From Shewanella sp. NFH-SH190041 (lineage in GTDB: Bacteria > Pseudomonadota > Gammaproteobacteria > Enterobacterales > Shewanellaceae): a DNA stretch of 64,000 nt. This document shows positions 58,880 through 64,000 of this stretch, piece after piece. The notes under the pieces were generated by a model. The model was not told the DNA's origin, did not search any database, and was given only the letters and a program-made list of their open reading frames with translations. A program made the translations under genes and the position numbers. How positions within the stretch are numbered: the stretch's first letter is position 1; each line of letters opens with the position of its first letter. Location of the stretch: the NCBI RefSeq assembly GCF_024363255.1, contig NZ_AP026070.1, positions 2,294,001-2,358,000 of the forward strand. The letters run 5' to 3'.

Positions 58880-59052
58880 GCCCGGTCATGCGTCCATAAC
58901 CGGCTAAACATAGTCATCTTAGGGCGGGATATTCTCGGCTACGGCAAGGCTGTGTCCGTTAACGCCTAATCCCAACTTGAGCGCCTTTCCCCAGTATCGT
59001 CAGGGTTTATACGGCTAAGCTTCCTTAGCATAAGGTGCGCTATTTATTCCAT

Positions 59053-59337
59053 TCAACCACCCTCCTCAATCGCTTTCCGCCACTTCAAATACTCATCAGC
59101 CTGGGCGGCGCACTGACCCAGTGCTGATTTCAATTTCAGAACATCTTCCACTGTTGCCGCCGGAGTAGCGCCGGTGAGCACTGGTTTAAAACACGGCACT
59201 ATCAAACCAGCAGGCGGCAACACTTTCACCACCTTGGTTTTGACTATCTCAGTAGGACTCGCGCAACCGCTCAGAGACAGTACGAGGCCAAGGCTTGCTG
59301 TAACAATCAACACTTTCCAGCTTCGACCTAAGTGCAT
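59053..59337 (-). CDS. Rz1-like outer-membrane spanin lipoprotein
   Basis: 94 residues from ATG 59337, in another frame overlapping the end of Rz. A signal peptide ends in the lipobox LSLSGC (the Cys becomes the lipidated N terminus), followed by ASPTEIVKTKVVKVLPPAGLIVPCFKP, a proline-containing linker typical of o-spanins, and a helical end. Together with Rz it would fuse the outer membrane to the inner membrane in the last lysis step. Longer than lambda Rz1 (60). Confidence 0.8.
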   Translation of the reverse strand: MHLGRSWKVLIVTASLGLVLSLSGCASPTEIVKTKVVKVLPPAGLIVPCFKPVLTGATPAATVEDVLKLKSALGQCAAQADEYLKWRKAIEEGG

Positions 59338-59599
59338 TGATATCTCCATGTAACCTAGCCTCCTGCTTGCTGTACCGTTGTTGCCGCTCAACCAACAGCT
59401 TATTAACATCAGCATTATCAGCTTTCAGGCCATCAATCACTGCACTGGCAGCCGTATTAGCATCTGCCGCGATCTGCAACTTCTCTTGCAGCCCTTGCGA
59501 TCTAAGCTGCTCAGCATCAAGCCTAAGCCAGAGCGCAACCACAGCAAGAATCAACGCTGTCAGAACACCAATTTTAATCAGACTCAACGCATCGAGCAT
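59249..59599 (-). CDS. Rz-like inner-membrane spanin
   Basis: 116 residues from ATG 59599, with GGAGGG 9 bp upstream. One N-terminal membrane span (LIKIGVLTALILAVVALWLRL) then a long coiled coil (EQLRSQGLQEKLQIAADANTAASAVI ... LLVERQQRYSKQEARL), the i-spanin layout. The Rz1 gene starts inside it, as in lambda. Overlaps the endolysin by 26 bp. Confidence 0.8.
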   Translation of the reverse strand: MLDALSLIKIGVLTALILAVVALWLRLDAEQLRSQGLQEKLQIAADANTAASAVIDGLKADNADVNKLLVERQQRYSKQEARLHGDINALRSKLESVDCYSKPWPRTVSERLRESY

Positions 59600-60152
59600 A
59601 TTCAGCACCCCTCCGTTTAATTAGCCCGGGCAACTTAACTCCACCGGCATACACCCATCGATAGAGCTGAACACAGGCACCAGAGTAATAACCCGCATGG
59701 ACCAGCTTATAAATAGTTGTCTTACTGCCGTCTGCGTTAGTCCTGAATCGCGTACAGCCTGTGTTAAACACGAACGATGCGAGTGCATCAAATTGCCCAT
59801 TGCGTATGTCAGAATTAGGCATCGCAGCAGCAAGACAAATTTCAGAATTCTTAATATTGAGCACCCAGTCTTTAGCGGCCTGAGCCTCGGAAATCGGTTT
59901 TTGGGGAACACCATGCGTATTGCCGACACCATTGGTCAGCAACCCAGCAGGGCATTTATAAGGATCAAGCCTGCACCCCTCAGCATTGCCGATAAGCGCT
60001 AGACCTTTAGGCGTGACCCTTAATGTGGTGATGTACTCACCATTTATATACACATCACCAATAGGTTGATTGCTGTTATCTGCACTTATATAAGTGCCGC
60101 CACAGACAATGGCTATCAGCGAAGCAATGGAGCATTTGATAAGGTTCTTCAT
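59574..60152 (-). CDS. endolysin, T4-type lysozyme (GH24), probable SAR type
   Basis: 192 residues. The N-terminal segment LIKCSIASLIAIVCGGTYI is a weakly hydrophobic, releasable (SAR-like) signal. The GH24 active-site pattern E-x8-C-x5-T is seen in EGCRLDPYKC followed by PAGLLT and NGVGNT. The later FDALASFVFNTG and LIKRRGAEY motifs are also of the family. Cuts the glycan strands of peptidoglycan. Starts in an ATGA overlap with the holin gene. Confidence 0.9.
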   Translation of the reverse strand: MKNLIKCSIASLIAIVCGGTYISADNSNQPIGDVYINGEYITTLRVTPKGLALIGNAEGCRLDPYKCPAGLLTNGVGNTHGVPQKPISEAQAAKDWVLNIKNSEICLAAAMPNSDIRNGQFDALASFVFNTGCTRFRTNADGSKTTIYKLVHAGYYSGACVQLYRWVYAGGVKLPGLIKRRGAEYARCVESD

Positions 60153-60406
60153 TCATCAGCCCGCCCTTGCTTGCGCTTATCAAAGTAAGTCCAGATATCC
60201 CAACCGAGCCGCACGACCACGACCAGCAGGCCGCAGACAGAGATGATCATGCTGATCAGGCGGTAATCGTAGGGATAAAGTGAGTTGACAATAAGTTGAT
60301 TAACTTCCCCCGCTTTTGCGGCGGCATCATAGCTATAGGCGCTAACACTACCTCCTCCCAGATAGGCGATAAGGCGGCCTTGCCATTCATGCAACTTGGT
60401 GAACAA
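60149..60406 (-). CDS. holin-like membrane protein
   Basis: About 85 residues in the holin position just before the endolysin. Contains HEWQGRLIAYLGGGSVSAYSYDA and a clear membrane segment LISMIISVCGLLVVVVRLGW, ending with charged KRKQGRADE. The start is unclear: TTG 60406 follows GGAG by 10 bp; TTG 60394 is another option. A terminator hairpin at 60422-60450 lies inside the longer open frame, so the frame does not start further upstream. Confidence 0.65.
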   Translation of the reverse strand: MFTKLHEWQGRLIAYLGGGSVSAYSYDAAAKAGEVNQLIVNSLYPYDYRLISMIISVCGLLVVVVRLGWDIWTYFDKRKQGRADE

Positions 60407-60421
60407 GGCTGCAAATCTCCA

Positions 60422-60450
60422 ATAAAAAAGCCCTCCGAAGTGGAGGGCTG
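60422..60450 (-). terminator. terminator hairpin upstream of the holin gene
   Basis: An exact 29-bp copy of the hairpin in front of the tailspike gene (42647-42675): AGCCCTCC/GGAGGGCT stem and T-run. Here it lies 16 bp before the holin ribosome site. Confidence 0.75.
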
Positions 60451-60595
60451 CAGGCAGGGATGTGATGGAATAAAAGGCTGTCGTTACGCAACAAAAAAGC
60501 ATCAGAAACGAAGCTTTTCAGTGATTGCTACTTGCGTCAGCATACAAAAATATTAGCATTTTCGAGGGGTAAAAAAAGGGCGTTTTTGCCTGATT

Positions 60596-60958
60596 TTAAG
60601 GCGTTTTTGCCTGTTCTTGTAATTTGTAGACCCTAAGAGGCCAAGCATCAATCTGTAGCCCGTGAGTTTCTATCACATTGACCAATCGTTTCCAGTGTCG
60701 TTCATCCGCAGGAGTTCGCAGTATCAAAACAATTCCGGCACGTTGCCCGGTCATCACAGAGTAATGCAAAGACTGCCCCACCGCTTCCGCCCACTTGCGA
60801 GCGAAATCATACTCAATGGCATGGGTATTAGTTAAGCAATCAACCCGGGTCCTATCCTGCAGCGCATGTTCAACCTCTCCATTACAGTAAAGCTCAACCC
60901 AATCAGCCTCTGACGCAGCAGCAACGGGAAACGTAAGCAGCAGTAAAATCCATTTCAT
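60596..60958 (-). CDS. exported protein with a PD-(D/E)xK-like nuclease pattern
   Basis: 120 residues with a signal peptide (KWILLLLTFPVAAAS). The mature part has RVDCLTNTHAIEYDFARKWAEAVGQSLHYS: Asp, then Glu-x-Asp and Lys, then QxxxY, the order of a restriction-endonuclease fold of the RecB/VRR type. A short homologous family exists in other prophages as uncharacterised proteins. GAGAGG precedes the ATG. Function inferred only from the motif. Confidence 0.6.
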   Translation of the reverse strand: MKWILLLLTFPVAAASEADWVELYCNGEVEHALQDRTRVDCLTNTHAIEYDFARKWAEAVGQSLHYSVMTGQRAGIVLILRTPADERHWKRLVNVIETHGLQIDAWPLRVYKLQEQAKTP

Positions 60959-60967
60959 GCGAACCTC

Positions 60968-61216
60968 TCAATTCATCGACAGCAGACAATAACCAGGCTC
61001 GATACCAAACTGACCTCCATCCACTTTATGAGTGACCACGCGCCGACACTCATCATCCCCAATCCGGCACCCTGATTGGCGGTCAAACGGATAGATTATT
61101 AGTAGATCACCGACTTTATAATTTCGGTCATCACGGCGAATCTCGGCGGTTTTGGTGCGATTTCTGACGGCGTTATACAACTCTGGGTCTATCTTCAAAT
61201 GATGCTCAGTTGCCAT
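60968..61216 (-). CDS. DUF3850 protein
   Basis: 82 residues: HHLKIDPELYNAVRNRTKTAEIRRDDRNYKVGDLLIIYPFD (in part) is the DUF3850 pattern, an ASCH/PUA-like domain that probably binds RNA or modified nucleotides. Common in phages; role unknown. CGGAAAC stands before the ATG, as before the next gene upstream, an internal duplicate of the ribosome-site region. Confidence 0.85.
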   Translation of the reverse strand: MATEHHLKIDPELYNAVRNRTKTAEIRRDDRNYKVGDLLIIYPFDRQSGCRIGDDECRRVVTHKVDGGQFGIEPGYCLLSMN

Positions 61217-61234
61217 GGTCAGTTTCCGTTATGT

Positions 61235-61777
61235 TTAGGCCGCGACCGCTGACCGTTCAGATTTTAATTGTTCAATGAATGGTAGCCAGCACTCATTCCA
61301 GAAGTCTTGGCAACTTGGCGATGGTTTTGTGTCTCGTGGCATCTCATCGTATTCATCAAAAATATCGTCAAAACTATCGTGCATGTAGACCATGTTTGTG
61401 TATGTGTTCTTGTCTGTTGATGCGTAGGCAAGTTCTGGCATGCTCTCCCAAGCCTCTCTGGCAGTATGCTTATCAATTTGACCAATCCGGCGGCGCTCAA
61501 TGATTGCCTGCTTGATAGCTGTCTCACAACCCGACTGATCCAACACAAGAAAGTCATCACACAGCTTATTCATTGCGTACTCAAATTCGCAGTTGCTCAG
61601 GAACTCTTTGGGGTCGTAACCGCAGTGACTCCAGTGGTGATCAAAGCTGCCATAATCCGAGCGAATCATCACTGAGACTGACTGCTCGCCGCAGATCAGC
61701 ACAATATCGGCCCAGCCTTCGAATCCTTCCTGTCTGACGTGGTACAACTCAGCTTGTTTTTTAGTTATTTTTACCAT
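61235..61777 (-). CDS. phage protein of unknown function
   Basis: 180 residues, acidic, with GFEGWADIVLICGEQSVSVMIRSDYGSFDHHWSHCGYDPKEFL (in part) suggesting a beta-rich N-terminal domain and a helical, acidic C-terminal half. Resembles conserved hypothetical proteins of gammaproteobacterial phages, but I can name no family. GGAAAC ribosome site upstream. Confidence 0.7.
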   Translation of the reverse strand: MVKITKKQAELYHVRQEGFEGWADIVLICGEQSVSVMIRSDYGSFDHHWSHCGYDPKEFLSNCEFEYAMNKLCDDFLVLDQSGCETAIKQAIIERRRIGQIDKHTAREAWESMPELAYASTDKNTYTNMVYMHDSFDDIFDEYDEMPRDTKPSPSCQDFWNECWLPFIEQLKSERSAVAA

Positions 61778-61793
61778 GATTCAGTTTCCGTTA

Positions 61794-62492
61794 TTAAGCC
61801 GCCTGGCTATTCAATTCTTTGCCGTTTGATTCAAACACGGCACGAGCAAAACCACGCGGGGTGGCACTGCGGATATTCTTTGTTTTAAGTGATTTGCCAC
61901 CCAGCATCTTATGCTGACGGCTATAACCGTCCTCTGGCTTCACCTCTTTTACCGGCGGCATCACAAAGCCGCCACCAGTCCAGAGGCAGGTTTTTTTCGG
62001 GTAGGCATCCCTTGGCGCGATGTAATCAGGCCACCGCGGACGCCGGTCATTCTCTGGAAGGTAGCCGCCATACCGATAAGGCTCAAAAATATGGTTTGGT
62101 TTGCCACAGTAGGTGCTGAAAGTGCTGATCGGGTTTTCAATAAAGTAAGGCGCGCCGCTCCATTCTGCGATTTCCTTACTGGTTGCGAACAAATCCAGTG
62201 ACAATGCCAGCGCCCTTGGTCCTTTTTTCAGGAAATGGGCCGCACCACTCACAGCGACATTAGTGCATTCAGGGAATGCCCCCACAAATGCAATCCGCCC
62301 GACGGTTTCCGCCGGCGGCAACCAACCACTGCGCAAATCAGCCCCGACTTTGAACAAGCCTGGGCGCTTGTTATCAGGCGTTATCCCCGTCGGGTGCTGA
62401 ATATCCACGATGTAACAGGTATACCCCGCCTCAAGCCACGGCTGTGCCATGATGCCGGTCAAGTCGAATAAAAAAATCGCAACGTCTTTCAC
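61794..62492 (-). CDS. compact DNA cytosine methyltransferase-like protein
   Basis: 232 residues. An N-terminal AdoMet-fold strand (IFLFDLTGIMAQPWLEAGYTCYIVDIQHPTG, in part) is followed by FPECTNVAVSG, resembling the PC(Q) loop of C5-cytosine methyltransferases, and IENPIS, their ENP motif. The target-recognition domain and final motifs seem missing or very short. It may be a phage methylase or an inactive relative. GTG start at 62492; ribosome site weak. It diverges from the plus-strand gene at 62643. Confidence 0.6.
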   Translation of the reverse strand: MKDVAIFLFDLTGIMAQPWLEAGYTCYIVDIQHPTGITPDNKRPGLFKVGADLRSGWLPPAETVGRIAFVGAFPECTNVAVSGAAHFLKKGPRALALSLDLFATSKEIAEWSGAPYFIENPISTFSTYCGKPNHIFEPYRYGGYLPENDRRPRWPDYIAPRDAYPKKTCLWTGGGFVMPPVKEVKPEDGYSRQHKMLGGKSLKTKNIRSATPRGFARAVFESNGKELNSQAA

Positions 62493-62528
62493 TTAAGCCC
62501 CATCCATCTGAATTTTAATAAACTAGAT

Positions 62529-62617
62529 AAATCATCTTTGATTTGATTGTTAAATCATCTTTGATTTACATCGAGCTTAAATCATCTTTGATTTAATTTG
62601 CAAATCATTTTTGATTT
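62529..62617. promoter_or_regulatory. four palindromic operators in the divergent switch region
   Basis: AAATCATCTTTGATTT occurs at 62529-62544, 62552-62567 and 62579-62594, and AAATCATTTTTGATTT at 62602-62617. Each is a 6-bp inverted repeat (AAATCA/TGATTT) around 4 bp; copy 3 extends to 8-bp arms. Starts are 23, 27 and 23 bp apart, so sites fall on similar helix faces. They fill the 150-bp gap between the divergent genes at 62492 and 62643. They look like binding sites of one dimeric repressor. Confidence 0.8.
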
Positions 62618-62642
62618 ATTTACAGTCCAATGGAATTAACTG

Positions 62643-62909
62643 ATGAATACAGCTATGCCAAAAAAAACCAACGAACACACCCATTACGCTAATGCCGCCC
62701 GTGACTTCCTAAAAGCTAGACGCGATGAATTAGGCGGCAATAAGGCGTTGTATCGCGAGCTGTATGGGGCGGAGCCGACCGACAACGAAAACCAGCGGCT
62801 AATCAATCTACTGAACCGCGGCAACCTGTCAGCGGAATTTCTGGGGCTGTGCGCTGATAGACTCAAGCTGGGTGACACCACCCTTAAGCAGCTTTTCCGC
62901 ACAAGATGA
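62643..62909 (+). CDS. DUF6471-like small DNA-binding protein
   Basis: 88 residues; the only plus-strand phage gene in the window. The C-terminal part NENQRLINLLNRGNLSAEFLGLCADRLKLGDTTLKQL (in part) resembles DUF6471 proteins, which have a lambda-repressor-like helix-turn-helix look. It lies directly downstream of four palindromic operators and converges on the Q-like gene. An autoregulated switch protein is a natural guess; an internal ATG at codon 5 is a second possible start. Confidence 0.65.
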   Translation: MNTAMPKKTNEHTHYANAARDFLKARRDELGGNKALYRELYGAEPTDNENQRLINLLNRGNLSAEFLGLCADRLKLGDTTLKQLFRTR

Positions 62910-62923
62910 TCACCGAGCTGGCA

Positions 62924-63256
62924 TCACACCAGCTCCATCTCAGCCAGTCTTAGCCAATACTCATATGTCTTACGCTCGCGGAACCCGGCCAGCGTCCAGA
63001 CACCTTGGCAGATATACCGGACTCTCACGGCTCGGCGGCATTGTTCACAGAGGCGCTGAATCTCTTTATCGATAGCTCGAATATGCTCTGGGGCATCAAA
63101 ATCGTCATCGAATAAGTGAGCATCTGAGTTGGTCATGACCTCGCCGAGCTTGTCACAAGCACTGCGCTTTGCGTACCCCTGCCCCATTTCCTGCCAGCGC
63201 CAGTAATTACCCCACGCCCTCAACTCGCGGCGGACTTCTTTGATAGTTCTAGGCAT
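62924..63256 (-). CDS. late-gene antiterminator Q-like protein
   Basis: 110 residues, basic. IKEVRRELRAWGNYWRWQEMGQGYAKRSA at the start and CRRAVRVRYICQGVWTLAGFRERKTYEYWLRLAEMELV at the end (in parts), with a sigma region 4-like HTH, resemble the phage antitermination Q family. Its position before the late genes on the same strand fits. Overlaps the XRE gene by 8 bp. Confidence 0.65.
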   Translation of the reverse strand: MPRTIKEVRRELRAWGNYWRWQEMGQGYAKRSACDKLGEVMTNSDAHLFDDDFDAPEHIRAIDKEIQRLCEQCRRAVRVRYICQGVWTLAGFRERKTYEYWLRLAEMELV

Positions 63257-63458
63257 TGAGCACCATCCGCTTTAGTTCTTCTGATGGCATCTTAAACACC
63301 AAGTCGCAAATGGTTTCCAGATCGTCATAACCTACAGCGTGAGTACCAGATTCCCAGCGCCTGTAAGTGCTTTGGTCAACACCATAAACTTCTGCAACTT
63401 CGGTTTGAGTAAACCCTCGCAGCTTCCGACCAGTCTTTAGAATTTTGCCACCGATCAT
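63249..63458 (-). CDS. XRE-family helix-turn-helix regulator
   Basis: 69 residues from ATG 63458. A single HTH domain: GGKILKTGRKLRGFTQTEVAEVYGVDQSTYRRWESGTHAVGYDDLETICDL (in part). Too small for a full CI-type repressor, so a Cro-like or accessory regulator is more likely. A GTG six codons upstream is an alternative start. Confidence 0.8.
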   Translation of the reverse strand: MIGGKILKTGRKLRGFTQTEVAEVYGVDQSTYRRWESGTHAVGYDDLETICDLVFKMPSEELKRMVLNA

Positions 63459-63475
63459 TTTCTTCAACCCTCTCA

Positions 63476-63793
63476 CTACGCAGCCCTCTGCACCAACTGC
63501 CCAATAACCTCGATTGCCCGCCCTGAGTTAATCAACGCTGCATCTACCCGGTAAACAATCCAGCCCAAACTCATTGCCTCACTGTACTTTTCGAGGTCTT
63601 TAGTAAAGCCCGAGCCTCTTGTATGCCGGCCACCTGACCATGCCCCGCCTTCAACTTCCACAGCCAACATCAGTTCTGGCCAAGCAAAGTCGAATCGCCA
63701 TTTCCTAACAGCATGAAACCTGTGTTCCCGCACCGGCTCTGGCAACTTCAAAGCCCTGATCTGTAGAGCTAAAGTTTCCTCAAGCGCGCTCAT
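63476..63793 (-). CDS. phage endonuclease, DUF559/Vsr-like PD-(D/E)xK fold
   Basis: 105 residues: HRFHAVRKWRFDFAWPELMLAVEVEGGAW, then HTRGSGFTKDLEKYSEAMSLGWIVYRV (in parts). D in FDFAW and E-x-E in AVEVEGG with a later Lys form a restriction-endonuclease-like core as in DUF559/Vsr-type nucleases that in phages take part in recombination or junction cutting. Starts ATG 63793. Confidence 0.8.
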   Translation of the reverse strand: MSALEETLALQIRALKLPEPVREHRFHAVRKWRFDFAWPELMLAVEVEGGAWSGGRHTRGSGFTKDLEKYSEAMSLGWIVYRVDAALINSGRAIEVIGQLVQRAA

Positions 63794-63887
63794 ATCTAAA
63801 ATCCTTCTAAAATCGCTTATGAGGCACCCAAATTCTTTTGTGGTACATCCGTACTACCAGTAATTAGAACGCCCCGATAATCAACAG

Positions 63888-64000
63888 TTAGGCCGCAACC
63901 CCGTCATTTAACTCAGTCATTTCGAACCACTGCCCACTCAACCACTGCGCTTCTTCACTCAACCCGGCAATCCACGCCATACGCATCAGACCGGCCACCT
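63888..64000 (-). CDS. 3' end of a phage gene cut by the window border
   Basis: A minus-strand frame open from the window edge to TAA at 63888-63890 encodes the C-terminal residues VAGLMRMAWIAGLSEEAQWL and SGQWFEMTELNDGVAA. About 95 bp separate it from the endonuclease gene. The family cannot be named from so short a piece. Confidence 0.55.
   Translation of the reverse strand, partial: VAGLMRMAWIAGLSEEAQWLSGQWFEMTELNDGVAA

Larger units (their letters stand above)
40062..64000. mobile_element. incomplete siphovirus-type prophage (left end inside window)
   Basis: From a tRNA-Trp-like fragment onward, nearly all genes are phage genes on one strand in the order of lambda/HK97-like temperate siphoviruses: regulation, lysis, packaging, head, tail. 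Gene spacing is tight with many 4-8 bp overlaps. Structural genes all look intact, so the element may be functional. Integrase, excisionase, replication genes and the second attachment site must lie beyond position 64000. Confidence 0.93.

Noticed and set aside
62529..62617. Regular repeats considered as a CRISPR array
   Set aside because: Units are 16-bp palindromes with 7-11 bp between, too short for repeats and spacers, and no cas genes are present.

Overview
The window looks like the chromosome of a marine gammaproteobacterium, most likely Shewanella or a close relative. This rests on recognisable protein families and gene order: uvrY-uvrC-pgsA followed by Gly/Cys/Leu tRNAs, pheS-pheT-ihfA, a biosynthetic speA next to a eukaryotic-type AdoMet decarboxylase, a DUF3802 protein, and fadE behind PsrA-like and FadR-like operators. 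No taxonomic search was possible. Positions 1-40061 are host chromosome. From about 40062 to the right edge (64000) lies one end of an incomplete siphovirus-type prophage.

Host part, left to right. fadE (fatty acid beta-oxidation) is followed by a minus-strand block transcribed leftward: uvrY, uvrC, then pgsA and a tRNA cluster in which the Gly-Cys pair is present twice, about 1 kb apart. After a 1.2 kb gene-free stretch with a 23-bp tandem repeat comes tRNA-Ser. Next is a purine-salvage/catabolism cluster: a YgfM-like FAD subunit, an XdhD-like molybdenum hydroxylase, an NCS2/NAT permease, guanine deaminase, and a GhxQ-type permease. A decayed IS1595-type transposase follows, then lpxM, then ihfA, pheT and pheS with an unannotated Phe-rich leader peptide upstream. 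An orphan dCache-HAMP-PAS membrane sensor, a tandem retropepsin-like protein, a SpoIIAA-like protein, DUF3802, yaiI and pdxH precede a complete speE-speA-speD-speB polyamine operon. The host part ends with cvfB-like, yceH, a cold-shock gene and rlmA.

Prophage part. A tRNA-Trp-like fragment at 40062-40125 probably marks one attachment end. The structural genes then run on the minus strand. Read in the direction of transcription (right to left) they are: an early/regulatory segment (partial CDS, endonuclease, XRE protein, Q-like protein, methylase-like protein), a lysis cassette (holin, SAR endolysin, overlapping Rz/Rz1 spanins), an AntA-type antirepressor, HNH nuclease, terminase small and large, a small membrane protein, portal, protease, HK97 capsid, connectors, tail tube, a G/GT tail chaperone with a -1 frameshift signal, tape measure, tail tip proteins, a TipJ-like central tail protein and a beta-helix tailspike. 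One small gene on the plus strand (DUF6471-like) sits behind four identical-architecture palindromes, which look like the regulatory switch region. No integrase or second att site is in the window, so the prophage continues to the right.
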